The notes: a model not told the origin generated them from the sequence alone. DNA of 64,000 nt from DT-110 sp964342305 (GCA_964342305.1 CAYFGK010000007.1:27703-91702), one strand, 5' to 3'; positions 27,017 to 36,147 are shown, numbered from the stretch's first letter. Program-made: numbers and translations.

Positions 27017-27879
27017 TCGGATTTCGCTTTCGCAAAAAACTACAGGCTGCTTCCGGAGCCATCAACCTTGCGGTCGATCAGGAGATCGCTCCGCATCAGT
27101 TGGTGGCCATAACCGGCCCCTCGGGTAGCGGCAAAACGACCCTGCTGCGCTTGCTGGCCGGACTCAGTAAACCCGAGAGCGGATTTTTGCAGTTTGGCGA
27201 TGAGGTATGGTTGGATACGGATCAAAGGATCTTCGTGCCGCCCCAGAAACGCTCGATCGGCATGGTCTTTCAGGAATACGCTCTGTTCCCGCACCTGCGG
27301 GTAGGTGCCAATTTGCGGTATGCCCTGCAAAAAGAAGGCGGTAACACCATCATCAGGGAACTTATAGATATCATGGAGTTGGGGCAATTGGTCGACCGCT
27401 ATCCACGACAGCTCTCGGGCGGTCAGCAACAGCGGGTGGCTCTGGCCCGCGCCCTCGTACGCCAACCCAAACTCCTCCTGCTCGACGAACCCCTCTCCGC
27501 CCTCGATACCGACCTGCGGCAACGTTTGCAGGACTATATGCTGCGCGTGCACCATCAGTACGGCCTCACGACCCTCCTCGTAACCCACGATTTCAGCGAG
27601 ATCGGCAAAATGGCCGAGGTCGTCTGGCGCCTGGAAGAAGGCCGGATCACCTACGCCGGTCCGCCTGCCAACCTGGAACGACCCCGCAACTGGGCCGAAA
27701 CGAGAGTAATTGGTACCGTAGTACGTTGCCGGTCACTCCCCGGCGGGGTACTGCTGACAGTACATCTGCCATCCGGGCAACTGATCCAGATCCCCTACCT
27801 GGGTACGGTCCCGCCCGGCCCGGGCGAGAAGATCCCGGTAGCGATCGGAGGCCCGGGGAGGGTGGATTTGGGGAGATAG
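27013..27879 (+). CDS. modC: Molybdate ABC transporter ATPase ModC
   Basis: A 288-residue ATPase. Walker A is GPSGSGKTT at 35-43, Q-loop VFQEYALFP at 85-93, signature LSGGQQQRVALARAL at 134-148, Walker B LLLLDEPLSALD at 154-165, and a switch His in LVTHDFSE. The C-terminus (about 226-288) is a single TOBE-like domain (VIGTVVRCRSLPGGVLLTVH), shorter than the two-module tail of the E. coli protein, so molybdate-dependent self-regulation may differ. The end is Gly/Pro-rich. Last gene of modABC. Confidence 0.93.
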   Translation: MIGFRFRKKLQAASGAINLAVDQEIAPHQLVAITGPSGSGKTTLLRLLAGLSKPESGFLQFGDEVWLDTDQRIFVPPQKRSIGMVFQEYALFPHLRVGANLRYALQKEGGNTIIRELIDIMELGQLVDRYPRQLSGGQQQRVALARALVRQPKLLLLDEPLSALDTDLRQRLQDYMLRVHHQYGLTTLLVTHDFSEIGKMAEVVWRLEEGRITYAGPPANLERPRNWAETRVIGTVVRCRSLPGGVLLTVHLPSGQLIQIPYLGTVPPGPGEKIPVAIGGPGRVDLGR

Positions 27880-27947
27880 GGGAGTTGGGAGAGACGGAAG
27901 GGAACGAAGAGATCAAAGCGAATTGCCCTTCATTCCTTCAAGTAGTA

Positions 27948-27967
27948 AGACGCGATAAATCGCGTCT
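27948..27967. repeat. GACGCGAT palindrome, copy 1
   Basis: AGACGCGAT-AA-ATCGCGTCT followed by CTACG. It is a nearly perfect palindrome in the gap after modC. Copies are at 33070-33089 and, degenerate, 52293-52318. I recall similar GTAGAGACGCGAT-type palindromes as widespread intergenic repeats in cyanobacteria and some Bacteroidota. Confidence 0.7.
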
Positions 27968-28024
27968 CTACGTACTATTCATCTGCCCCTAAAACCGTGG
28001 ACCATGAACCATGGACCGTGGACC

Positions 28025-28762
28025 TTAATTATTACTCAGCGAAAAGCCGGAGCTGGTGGTATAGCGTACGGATGCCCGTATGTCCTTGCGCAAGTTAGGG
28101 TTCGTATTTGTGAATTCGATGTACAGGTCCTTATCGGAATTGATGATCTGGGTGAAGTTCTTGGCGCGTCCTCCCAGCGTGTAGGTTTTGATAACCGAAC
28201 CACCGGAACCACCCTCGCGCACCCGCACGACCAGGTTGGCGGTGTTGTTGTTTGTTACACGGATATTGAGTTTGGCGTTGCCATTACAGGCAGCAAAGGA
28301 GGCCATTGCTTTACTTCCACCGGCGGGAATGCGCAGGGTCGTTTCAGACTCTTTTACTGCACTGCCATGCTTGGTAAGCCAGCTTGTCGGTTTTTTAGCT
28401 GCAACACGAACAAACCGGCGATCAGTAGCCGACGTCTTATGGCCTTTGATCTCCACGTGCTTCCCTTCCAGGTTTCGCAATGCAAAGTAGGTATCGAATG
28501 GTCCTCTGTTGATGGCTACGCCCTTTACCAGGGTGCCATCTATGTAAACCGACAGAGAAGCCTGTGATCGGGTATAGCGTTTGGCATCAATATCAAAGAT
28601 AACTCGATCAACATCGGACGTAAAACTCAACAGAGTGCGACTACTATTGGTCAGGTTGGTACCCGCCTCTTCGAAAGGTAAGGTACACCCCTGAGCGGAA
28701 AGCACGGAAGCTATGCTCAGGACGAAAATGATTGTCAGAAAAGCTTTTGGAATGAAGTGCAT
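28025..28762 (-). CDS. Exported hypothetical protein
   Basis: A 245-residue exported protein with signal peptide (MHFIPKAFLTIIFVLSIASV, cleavage near SAQG). It is beta-rich and appears to hold two similar halves: LLSFTSDVDRVIFDIDAKRY near the start and KAMASFAACNGNAKLNIRVT in the middle, each followed by Gly/Asn-rich strands. No catalytic motif or C-terminal sorting domain was recognised. It is followed downstream by a run of repeated CCATGG/CCGTGG words at 27999-28023. Function unknown. Confidence 0.6.
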   Translation of the reverse strand: MHFIPKAFLTIIFVLSIASVLSAQGCTLPFEEAGTNLTNSSRTLLSFTSDVDRVIFDIDAKRYTRSQASLSVYIDGTLVKGVAINRGPFDTYFALRNLEGKHVEIKGHKTSATDRRFVRVAAKKPTSWLTKHGSAVKESETTLRIPAGGSKAMASFAACNGNAKLNIRVTNNNTANLVVRVREGGSGGSVIKTYTLGGRAKNFTQIINSDKDLYIEFTNTNPNLRKDIRASVRYTTSSGFSLSNN

Positions 28763-28871
28763 TGAATATTGATTTATGTTAAGAAATTAGATTTTAGCTT
28801 TCATGATGTATGTTTTCGGTTGATGTCAATGGAAGATGAGGCTCATAGGCAAAGAAGCTTTTGCTTATCAG

Positions 28872-29690
28872 CTATTCTTCATTCCCGTTCGCCGTCTGGG
28901 TTTGCAGGGGATCATCTAATAATTCCTTCAGTGTACAGCTCATGGAGGCCCTGCGCCAAAAGTCATATTGGTCGGAACGGGGATCGTACGTATTATCACA
29001 GGACTCCACGGCTCGCTGACAAGCGGCCCGGGAATTCTCCATGGCGGTAGTACACTCGGCTATATCCTGATTGAGTTGGTGTTGACCGTCGTTCCCCATA
29101 TCCGCGTAGTATCCGCAGTCCATTTTTTGCTCCACACCGTCGAGGCAGGCATTATTTACCCCCTGTGCCACGCCACCACAATCCAGGCTGGGCGGAGTTT
29201 CGCCCTCTTCACAGGTTCCGGGTCCGGGTTGGAGAATCAATAAAGGAGGAGTATCACCCGCATGGTAGCTTCCGAAAAGAATCTCCGACGATTTCTTCAG
29301 GGCCACTCCGGAGCCCTCCTGTATCTGAAGCAGGTAGGTCATAAATTGCTTCCTGTCCTTGATCTTGGCACTACGGATCTTGCGGGATACCTTTTGCAGG
29401 TCGTTTTCTGCCCGTTTCAATGCTTTGATGGAACCGAGGATTGCTGTTTTGGCCTTAGCCGCTACCTTAGGGTGTTGCGCGTAATAGGATAGAATGTCGA
29501 TCCGATCTTTCACCAATTGCAATCGCACATTCGCTTTAAAGGTGAGAAACGTCTGGAGATCCCCCTTTTCATAGAGGTCCATAGCCAGCCTTTGATTCTC
29601 CGTACAGGAGCAAGGTTCAATAGGACCCATCACAGGTTTTGTATGACCAAATCCAAGCAGGAGTATCCAGGAAAGCAGGTAGGTTTTCAT
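28872..29690 (-). CDS. Exported cysteine-rich hypothetical protein
   Basis: A 272-residue exported protein. A signal-like N-terminus (MKTYLLSWILLLGFGHTKPV) is followed by PCSCTENQRLAMDLYEKGDL, a long alpha-helical middle (about 60-150, Lys-rich), and a C-terminal half with about eight cysteines (GTCEEG, LDCGG, NACLDG, MDCGYY, AECTT, AACQR, ESCDN, MSCTL) that may form disulfides outside the cytoplasm. I do not recognise the family. The 294 bases upstream consist mostly of iterated purine/pyrimidine words. Confidence 0.6.
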   Translation of the reverse strand: MKTYLLSWILLLGFGHTKPVMGPIEPCSCTENQRLAMDLYEKGDLQTFLTFKANVRLQLVKDRIDILSYYAQHPKVAAKAKTAILGSIKALKRAENDLQKVSRKIRSAKIKDRKQFMTYLLQIQEGSGVALKKSSEILFGSYHAGDTPPLLILQPGPGTCEEGETPPSLDCGGVAQGVNNACLDGVEQKMDCGYYADMGNDGQHQLNQDIAECTTAMENSRAACQRAVESCDNTYDPRSDQYDFWRRASMSCTLKELLDDPLQTQTANGNEE

Positions 29691-29767
29691 CGTGTACTTA
29701 TTTTGGATGTATATCCAAGCTACACGGATTTCCGCCCAATGGCATCCACCGATCGGATGACATTTTG

Positions 29768-29985
29768 AAGTGTGAAGTCGGAAGTGTGAAGTGTGAAATC
29801 AGAGGTCAGAAGTCAGAAGTCAGAGTTTTGAGGTCAGAATTTTGAAATCAGAAGTCAGAAGTCAAAACTGCATCTGACCTCATACTTCATACTTCATACT
29901 TCATACCTCAAACCTCATACCTCATACCTCATACTTCATACCTCATACTTCATACCTCATACTTCTGACCTCATCCCTCTCATCT
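29768..29985. repeat. Long hairpin of iterated GAAGTCAGA / CATACTTC words
   Basis: The left half (29768-29868) repeats words such as GAAGTCAGAAGTCAGA; the right half (29873-29985) repeats CTTCATACCTCATA, so the halves are partly complementary and can fold back. It lies between the LuxR regulator stop and the next minus-strand gene. Nothing else is seen in this gap. Confidence 0.65.
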
Positions 29986-30614
29986 TACTCGGTTAATATC
30001 CGGCGGATTTCGGCGATGAGTTCGGAGCGGGTGTGGCAGTCGAATTTTTCGTAGATACGGTGGACATGGGTTTTGACCGTGCTGAGGCTGATGAAGTGCT
30101 GATCGGCCAGTTGGTGGTTTGTCTTGCCCTCGTAAATGTCTTGGGTGAGTTCGAATTCGCGGGGTGTGAGTTTGGAATCAAGCGCATCGTTAATGTGATC
30201 CAGGGTAAAGGGGCGTGGCTCTTTCCGGTTGCTGAAATTGTGAAGCGCGATCTCGATGGTACTTTTCAGGGATTCGAATTGGATTGGCTTGGAAATATAG
30301 CCGTAGGGCATCGTCTTTTTTGCCCGTCCGATAGTCTGAGAATCAGTGTAAGAGGTAACAAAAATGAATGGCAGTTGCCAGGTATCCCGGATCTTTTGGG
30401 CGAGGGTGATCCCATCGTCGCCTTTACCGAGATTCACATCGATCACGCAGAGGTGAGGCAACTTTTTGGCCAGGCTCTGCTCGGCGGCGGCGGCATTATA
30501 ACAAATGTCCTGGACCTGATACCCTCCTTCTTTCAGAAAATCGGAGATATCGCGGGCGATGAAAGGTTCATCTTCCACGACGAGGATCCGGATATCTTTT
30601 GGGTTGGCTTCCAT
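29985..30614 (-). CDS. LuxR-type response regulator
   Basis: A 209-residue regulator. The receiver domain has acidic residues in VVEDEPF (E14/D15), phospho-acceptor D59 (LCVIDVNLGKGDDG) and the switch Lys in YISKPIQFESL. The C-terminal helix-turn-helix (about 145-207) reads LTPREFELTQDIYEGKTNHQ then LADQHFISLSTVKTHVHRIY, typical of LuxR/GerE domains. It is 9 bases downstream of the TPR kinase, which should phosphorylate it. Targets are unknown. Confidence 0.9.
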   Translation of the reverse strand: MEANPKDIRILVVEDEPFIARDISDFLKEGGYQVQDICYNAAAAEQSLAKKLPHLCVIDVNLGKGDDGITLAQKIRDTWQLPFIFVTSYTDSQTIGRAKKTMPYGYISKPIQFESLKSTIEIALHNFSNRKEPRPFTLDHINDALDSKLTPREFELTQDIYEGKTNHQLADQHFISLSTVKTHVHRIYEKFDCHTRSELIAEIRRILTE

Positions 30615-30623
30615 AAGCTTAGG

Positions 30624-32363
30624 TCAGGCGGCAAATTTAATTTGAAAAGTTGTTCCCTCGGTTTCCAGCAAGCGTAACTGGCCATTCATCTTTTGTACGA
30701 AGGCCTGGATCATACTCATCCCGAACGACTCGGATTTTTCCAGGGCCTCCAGGTCGTTCAGTGACGAACCATTGTCGGAGATTTCCAGGATAAATTGTTC
30801 CGCCAGCTTTTCCAGGGAGATGGATAGTTTTCCGGATTCGTTCTCTTCGAATGCGTGCTTCAAAGTATTGCTGACCATCTCATTGATGATCAGCCCCAGT
30901 GGTACCAAGGTGTCCATATCAAGGTAGACATCCTGAATCCGGGTTTCTAATTCAATGGGCTGTTTATCAGTACTATAGCTATCTACGATCTGACGGGTAA
31001 GATTCTGTATGTACTCACGGGTATTTACTTCGCCCAGATTTTTGTTTTGATAAAAACTCCGATGGATAAGTCCCATCGATTCGATGCGGTTTTTACATTC
31101 CTGCAGGGCCTCGTGCGCTTTCTCGTCGGAGATCGCCCGTTGCTGAATATTGAGCAGACTGGTGATCACCTGCAAGTTGTTTTTGACCCGGTGGTGAATT
31201 TCCCGCAGCAAAAGGTTGATCTCGTCCACGTTCTCCTGGAGTTGTTTTTTCTGAGTGGTCAGGAGTTTATTCTTCTCCCGGTTCTTGTACAGGAAAAAGC
31301 CCACCAATCCGGCAATCAACAGGCCTGCCAGGGCCAGGGCGAGATAAAGACGGTTTTGCTGGGCCTTCTTCTCAGTCTCTAATTGAAGTACCTGTAGCTG
31401 AGCTTCCTTTTTTTCGTTCTCGTATTTGGCCTCCAAATCCAATACCACCTGATCGCGTTGCTTTTCCTTGATCTCTTCGAACACTTCGACGTATTTATTC
31501 CGGTATTCAAGTGCCTCCCGGTAATGACCAGTGAAGGTCAGGTAGTCGGCAATATTCCGGTAGAGCAGACTTTGGTCACGCAGCCCGTAGGTCTCACTAT
31601 CGGCCGCTTCTTTGGCGCGCGCCAGGGCTTCGGTCATATTACTGCTATCCTTGGCCATCGTTTTTGCGTGCAGCAAAAAATAGAGATTCAGGTCGGGATC
31701 CGGATTATCGGGATGCTTCTCAGTGGCACGCAGCAGTATGGGAATAGCCTCGTTGAAACGCTCTTGTTTAACGTAGAGATAGCCCAGATTTCCCAGGGTT
31801 GTGTAGTCCATCCCCGGTTCGATAGGGATTTCCAGACTTTCCAGCATGAGTGTTTCTGCTTCCGCAAAATCCTCCAGGGAGGAATGGATGGAACCCAGGT
31901 TGATCAGGCACTTTTTGATGAGAAAGGAATCCTGTTGGGCACGTGCCTGGTCAAGTGACAAGTTATAGTACTGCTTGGCATTATCGTAATTATCGGTGGT
32001 GTGAAACATGATTCCCAGCGTGTGATACATGGACGCGATGTACGACAGTTGGTGTTCTTCACACAGCTCAATGGCCAGGAAATACTCTTGGCTCGCCTTT
32101 TCAATATCGCCGGTCACGATCTCGTGAAAGAGTCCGATTGATTCCCGGGCCAGCACCTCTCCGAGGGGATATTCATTTTTTTGGGATATATCCAGGGCCC
32201 GTTCCGACAGTACCAGGGCGCTATCCCGTCCGTCGAGGGTGTACTCCCAGGCACGGTCGGTAAGTTCCTGCACCCGCTCGGGCACTGACGAATCCTGAGC
32301 AAATCCAATCGTACCAAGCACCAGAAATAACAGGAGGGTCGTGCAGTCTTTGGAAGGTATCAT
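30624..32363 (-). CDS. TPR-containing sensor histidine kinase (HisKA_2 type)
   Basis: A 579-residue kinase from MIPSKDCTTLLLFLVLGTIG (signal peptide); a TTG two codons up is less likely. Residues about 30-310 are TPR repeats in the periplasm (GEVLARESIGLFHEIVTGDI, TTLGNLGYLYVKQERFNEAI). A membrane helix lies near 338-359, then a short coiled coil. The histidine box REIHHRVKNNLQVITSLLNI near 390 marks the HisKA_2/HWE group, and the ATPase domain has GLIINEMVSNTLKHAF and ISDNGSSL. The response regulator gene follows after 9 bases. Confidence 0.9.
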   Translation of the reverse strand: MIPSKDCTTLLLFLVLGTIGFAQDSSVPERVQELTDRAWEYTLDGRDSALVLSERALDISQKNEYPLGEVLARESIGLFHEIVTGDIEKASQEYFLAIELCEEHQLSYIASMYHTLGIMFHTTDNYDNAKQYYNLSLDQARAQQDSFLIKKCLINLGSIHSSLEDFAEAETLMLESLEIPIEPGMDYTTLGNLGYLYVKQERFNEAIPILLRATEKHPDNPDPDLNLYFLLHAKTMAKDSSNMTEALARAKEAADSETYGLRDQSLLYRNIADYLTFTGHYREALEYRNKYVEVFEEIKEKQRDQVVLDLEAKYENEKKEAQLQVLQLETEKKAQQNRLYLALALAGLLIAGLVGFFLYKNREKNKLLTTQKKQLQENVDEINLLLREIHHRVKNNLQVITSLLNIQQRAISDEKAHEALQECKNRIESMGLIHRSFYQNKNLGEVNTREYIQNLTRQIVDSYSTDKQPIELETRIQDVYLDMDTLVPLGLIINEMVSNTLKHAFEENESGKLSISLEKLAEQFILEISDNGSSLNDLEALEKSESFGMSMIQAFVQKMNGQLRLLETEGTTFQIKFAA

Positions 32364-32529
32364 AAACAAGTGTTTTGGGCCAAAAGATATTCCGGAGGAG
32401 GGGGACTGCTGGGGAGGATCCTTGCAATAAGATACGGAGAGTTATTGAGAACGGAGGGACCAACGGGATCGAAGCGAACAAAGAGACTGGGGTGAAGAAG
32501 GGAACCTAGGGACTGGAGCGCACGACTTT

Positions 32530-33039
32530 TTATAGTTCATGTTCGCTATCCCTGGCCAGGGTGTCGGCCATTTTTAACAACGTGGGAATGCGGTAGGGAC
32601 CGTGCATTTGTTGAATGAGGTCCGTAGCCACCGCAAGCTCAATACCTACGCTGGTAACGTAGAGTGGTTTGCTGCTTTTCCCACGATAGGCCATTCCACA
32701 GGTTGTCATTTGCCGGAAGGCATTCTTGGCTACACCAATTACAGGAATTTGTTCTTCCAGTGCCGAGTACAAGTAATGCCCCATTCCAGGCTGCTTATCA
32801 TCCGAAAGGTATACATAACCATCGATCACCAACAGGTTGATGGGGACATCCACCAAATCAAGAAGAGCCAGAATGCAGGGCAATTCACGTTTGTAAAATT
32901 GTCCTGGTTCATAGTCGGCAATATCATGTATCGATGCCGTGAAGGTGCGTGTAGGCACGCTATCGGTCCATTGTTCGAAGGTAATACCGGCTGCGCTGGC
33001 TGAATCACCCTTATAGTGGACATCAATGGCCACGATCAT
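32530..33039 (-). CDS. nfi: Endonuclease V-like DNA repair protein
   Basis: A 169-residue protein with endonuclease V landmarks: AIDVHY (D6), YEPGQFYKRELPCI (E52, the PGxLxxRE-like motif), LLVIDGYVYL (D73), and IGVAKNAF. The family cuts near deaminated bases such as inosine in DNA or RNA. It is shorter than the usual 220 or so residues, and the DGHG motif reads DGYV, so it belongs to a diverged branch and activity is not certain. It appears to be a single-gene unit, with a GACGCGAT palindrome just upstream. Confidence 0.8.
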   Translation of the reverse strand: MIVAIDVHYKGDSASAAGITFEQWTDSVPTRTFTASIHDIADYEPGQFYKRELPCILALLDLVDVPINLLVIDGYVYLSDDKQPGMGHYLYSALEEQIPVIGVAKNAFRQMTTCGMAYRGKSSKPLYVTSVGIELAVATDLIQQMHGPYRIPTLLKMADTLARDSEHEL

Positions 33040-33069
33040 AATTCAGGATGTTTTATTTATTAAAACACA

Positions 33070-33089
33070 TAGACGCGATTTATCGCGTC
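33070..33089. repeat. GACGCGAT palindrome, copy 2
   Basis: AGACGCGAT-TT-ATCGCGTCT followed by CTAC. Same element as 27948-27967, in the gap between the endonuclease V start and the next gene's stop. Confidence 0.7.
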
Positions 33090-33132
33090 TCTACATAATT
33101 CCTCTCTGATCTCTGATCTCTACCCTCTACCC

Positions 33133-33837
33133 TCAAAATAATCGTTTCAGCAAATCCACCACCTTTGCCGGTTCGGGGATGTTTTTTTGGCTTCCGCCAA
33201 AAGGATCCCGGGCCAGCTCGAACTCGTTGGTATGGCCCAGTAAATGGAAGATATAATCCTGTTCGTGGTAAGTACGTTCCCGTCCGCTGGTCATAGCGTG
33301 ATCGAGCTTGCCGTTTATTTTGATCTCGACGGGGGTATCAACCTCCAGGTCGGCCAATTTAAAATTATCCCTTCGAGGTTCGCCGATGGAAAAGAGGTCG
33401 TATTGCAGGTGGATGTCAATCCGCCCATTCGTCTCCTTCAACCGAAAAATGTCCACATTTTTCGGTCTGCCGGTTAGTTGCACGAATTGAACCTGCCGCA
33501 AGACAGGATACTGCCGCCCATCCGCCCTTTTTTCGTACTCCAACAAATCGCGGGGATATTTATGTTGCAGCATTTGGATGGCTTCCGCTTCGGAATCCAC
33601 GTTGAAATCGTGCAGGAAAATAGTATCGCATTTGTCCAGATCGGGATGATGAGCCGACCGGGGGATCACCAATCGACCCTCCGTAACATATGGAGCATAG
33701 GAATGGATCTGCTGCTTCCAGGCCAGAGAATCTTTGCGATCGGCGAAGGATTTGTGCTCCTTAGTATATCGCAGGTGATTGTGGTAGACCTGAATGATGC
33801 GTTTGGGTCGGCGGGTTTGGAAGGTTTGCTCGTCCAT
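33133..33837 (-). CDS. Hypothetical cytosolic protein
   Basis: A 234-residue soluble protein, rich in basic and acidic residues, without signal peptide or membrane helix. Visible segments are RPKRIIQVYHNHLRYTKEHK, FLHDFNVDSEAEAIQMLQHK, VDIFRLKETNGRIDIHLQYD and HEQDYIFHLLGHTNEFELAR. I recognise no family. It lies 21 bases downstream of the HExxH-motif gene and is probably co-transcribed with it. A variant GGCGGAAGCC motif falls inside it at 33189-33202. Confidence 0.6.
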   Translation of the reverse strand: MDEQTFQTRRPKRIIQVYHNHLRYTKEHKSFADRKDSLAWKQQIHSYAPYVTEGRLVIPRSAHHPDLDKCDTIFLHDFNVDSEAEAIQMLQHKYPRDLLEYEKRADGRQYPVLRQVQFVQLTGRPKNVDIFRLKETNGRIDIHLQYDLFSIGEPRRDNFKLADLEVDTPVEIKINGKLDHAMTSGRERTYHEQDYIFHLLGHTNEFELARDPFGGSQKNIPEPAKVVDLLKRLF

Positions 33838-33858
33838 AGATCCTTACTGTGGTACCGG

Positions 33859-34605
33859 TTACGGCTGATACTTTTTCTGGAACTCCTTCATCACTTCCGG
33901 CAGTCTTTTGATATCCCGCTTAGTACGGAGAAAGGGATCAATCCGGGCATCTCCGAATCCTTGTAAACGATAATCCGGCAGGTATTTTTCAAAGTAGATC
34001 AACACCATCTGGTCGATGATCCGCTCTTTTAAAGGGTGTGACACTTGATGGGTATTCATAATGGCTTCTTCTGTCCCGATGTGGACAATTTCATGGATGA
34101 TGGTGTTCGCCGGGTTATCGTATTGCTTGAAACCACTCTCCGGTGTAGTGTAAATAAGGATAGTCCCATATTCCGAATCATAACTCCCCCCGGGTCCGTA
34201 CAAGGTTAAATGGACCTGATATTGGTCGAAGCTCCGAAACGACCAGTGCTTTTTCAGGCGGGAAATTTCGCGAACCATACGCTCTATCAGTGGCTTCTTT
34301 TCCACTATTGTTTGATAGCCTTTTTCGTAATCCTCCGGGCGATACACGCTGGTTTTCATGAATACTTTCAGGGATTCATAGTCTGCATCTGATAGCTGAT
34401 TTTGGGATGATTTCTGTTTCAGCGATTCAATGAATTCGCCTTTCGGCAAACTGACTTGATAGTTGTGTTCTTCAAAAAAGGAAATGTCCCGGATGGTTCG
34501 CCATACGTATTCAGCTTCCTCCTCAGCGGTAGGAATATGAACCTGAACCCGGCTCTCAAAGGGCTGTACCAAGGCAATGCACATAAATATCCATTGGACG
34601 ATCAT
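33859..34605 (-). CDS. Exported HExxH-motif protein (putative zinc peptidase)
   Basis: A 248-residue protein with a weak N-terminal export signal (MIVQWIFMCIALVQPFESRV). The middle is helical. The motif IIHEIVHIGTEEAI holds H171, E172, H175 and a candidate third ligand E180, and TLYGPGGSYDSEYGTILIY precedes it as in small zincins. Whether it cleaves peptides cannot be told. The unknown gene 33133-33837 follows after 21 bases. An alternative is a non-catalytic DUF with an HExxH by descent. Confidence 0.6.
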   Translation of the reverse strand: MIVQWIFMCIALVQPFESRVQVHIPTAEEEAEYVWRTIRDISFFEEHNYQVSLPKGEFIESLKQKSSQNQLSDADYESLKVFMKTSVYRPEDYEKGYQTIVEKKPLIERMVREISRLKKHWSFRSFDQYQVHLTLYGPGGSYDSEYGTILIYTTPESGFKQYDNPANTIIHEIVHIGTEEAIMNTHQVSHPLKERIIDQMVLIYFEKYLPDYRLQGFGDARIDPFLRTKRDIKRLPEVMKEFQKKYQP

Positions 34606-34692
34606 AGCACGGAGATAAGTTAAGAGGCTGCTTGTTTACAAGAACGGAAAAAAGGCAATGCCATGCCGGATCATCGCTCGTAAGGTCTGACG

Positions 34693-35136
34693 TCAGACGT
34701 TTCCCGATAACAACTGCTCGCGCATCTTCCGATACTGCTCCTGCAAGCCGGCAACAACTCCTTCCTTATCCGCTTTCATCTGGACCAGCCCCTCATCCCT
34801 GCGAATAGCCGGGTTCATTCCCCGCAGGTGCGCATCGCTCCAAAGGGCTAATTCCACAATGATCGGGGTCAGAGATAAACCCATTTCGGTAAGCAGGTAC
34901 AGATTCGTCTTGCGGTTGGTGGGGAGCTTGGATTTGGTAAGGATGCCGGCCTCCTCCAGGATCTTCAGCTTGGTCGACAGGATATTGGTGGCGATTGCCT
35001 CGTCGCTTTCGGTGAAGTCCTTGAAGGTATAAGCCTCTTCCAAAAGCATCTGTTTGACGATGACCAACATCCATTTGTCACCCAGAATATCTAGGGCGGA
35101 GGTGATCGGACAATCGCAGCGAAAAGTAGTATTCAT
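34693..35136 (-). CDS. HxlR-family transcriptional regulator
   Basis: A 147-residue winged-helix regulator from the ATG MNTTFRCDCPITSALDILGD; a TTG three codons up is less likely. HxlR landmarks: CPITSALDILGDKWMLVIVK, ATNILSTKLKILEEAGILTK, YLLTEMGLSLTPIIVELALW. The N-terminal CDCP cysteines may sense redox state, as in some HxlR proteins. It is divergent from a SnoaL-type lipoprotein gene, and three repeated operator-like sites fill the gap, suggesting it controls that gene and itself. Confidence 0.9.
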   Translation of the reverse strand: MNTTFRCDCPITSALDILGDKWMLVIVKQMLLEEAYTFKDFTESDEAIATNILSTKLKILEEAGILTKSKLPTNRKTNLYLLTEMGLSLTPIIVELALWSDAHLRGMNPAIRRDEGLVQMKADKEGVVAGLQEQYRKMREQLLSGNV

Positions 35137-35152
35137 GTTAACCAAAGGTTAA

Positions 35153-35236
35153 TTTTACTTGCAAAACGCAAGTAAAAATCATTATTGCTTGCAATTTGAA
35201 AGTCATTCCCGTACTTTGCTTGCAAAACAAAAGTAA
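35153..35236. promoter_or_regulatory. Three phased operator-like repeats between HxlR and SnoaL genes
   Basis: CTTGCAAAACGCAAGTAA at 35158-35175, CTTGCAATTTGAAAGTCA at 35188-35205 and CTTGCAAAACAAAAGTAA at 35219-35236. The starts are 30 and 31 bases apart, about three helical turns. The first is a perfect inverted repeat, TTTTACTTGC-N5-GCAAGTAAAA (35153-35177). Probably binding sites for the HxlR regulator. Confidence 0.65.
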
Positions 35237-35262
35237 TAGTTATTCATTAAAGGAAAAAATCA

Positions 35263-36147
35263 ATGAGAAAAGCACTAATCCTCATGAGTCTGGCCGGGTT
35301 ACTCGCTTCCTGTAACTCAGTGAAAACACAATCAAAGAGCGAGGGTAATCAATCAAAAACTACAACGATGAGTAAAAAAGAAACCGTGGGTACTTTTCTG
35401 GGTGCCGTAATGAAAAATGATCCTGCCACGATGCGGGAATTGGCCAATGCCGATTACATTCAGCACAATCCATTTATCCCAACAGGGTTAGAGCCCTTTA
35501 TTCAAATGCTGCCTATCCTGCAAGAAAACGGAACAACTGCTGAAAACATTCGGATGTTTCAAGATGGCAATTACGTGTTCATGCATAATATTTGGAGAAA
35601 TGCCAAGCCATTTGGAGCAGATGAAATGGTATCATTTGATATAATCCGATTGGACGAAAACGGGAAAGTGGCCGAGCATTGGGACGCCATGACTGCTTTG
35701 GTGAAGGAGACTGCCAGCGGAAGAACCCAGACGGATGGACCGACGACCGCAACCGACCTGGATAAAACCAACGCAAACAAAGCAACTGCGAAAGCGATGG
35801 TCGAAGATATTCTAATGGGCAAAAATCCAAATAAAATTACGGATTACATCAGCTCAGAACAATACGAGCAACACAATCCTGGTATCAAAGATGGATTGGC
35901 GGGAATCGTAGAAGCTGTAGAATATCTCACCTCTAAAAACAACATGTTCCAGTACACTAAAATTCACAAAGTACTAGGCGAAGGAGACTTCGTGCTTACG
36001 GTAAGTGAAGGGCAATGGAATGGAAAGACTAATGTTTTCTACGACCTCCTTCGCTTTGAAGGTGGCAAAGCGGTAGAACACTGGGACGTCATCCAGGCGG
36101 TTCCCACGGAAGGTCTGGCTAATCAGAATACGATGTTTGGTTTTTAG
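35263..36147 (+). CDS. Lipoprotein with two SnoaL-like domains
   Basis: A 294-residue lipoprotein (MRKALILMSLAGLLASC, Cys at 17). A polar linker leads to two similar NTF2-fold domains. The first starts TVGTFLGAVMKNDPATMREL and has YIQHNPFIPTGLEPFIQMLP; the second starts AKAMVEDILMGKNPNKITDY and has YEQHNPGIKDGLAGIVEAVE. Both end with the pattern VAEHWDAM / AVEHWDVI, typical of the SnoaL-like group often annotated as predicted ester cyclases. It is divergent from an HxlR regulator with shared operator-like sites. Inducer and substrate unknown. Confidence 0.85.
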   Translation: MRKALILMSLAGLLASCNSVKTQSKSEGNQSKTTTMSKKETVGTFLGAVMKNDPATMRELANADYIQHNPFIPTGLEPFIQMLPILQENGTTAENIRMFQDGNYVFMHNIWRNAKPFGADEMVSFDIIRLDENGKVAEHWDAMTALVKETASGRTQTDGPTTATDLDKTNANKATAKAMVEDILMGKNPNKITDYISSEQYEQHNPGIKDGLAGIVEAVEYLTSKNNMFQYTKIHKVLGEGDFVLTVSEGQWNGKTNVFYDLLRFEGGKAVEHWDVIQAVPTEGLANQNTMFGF

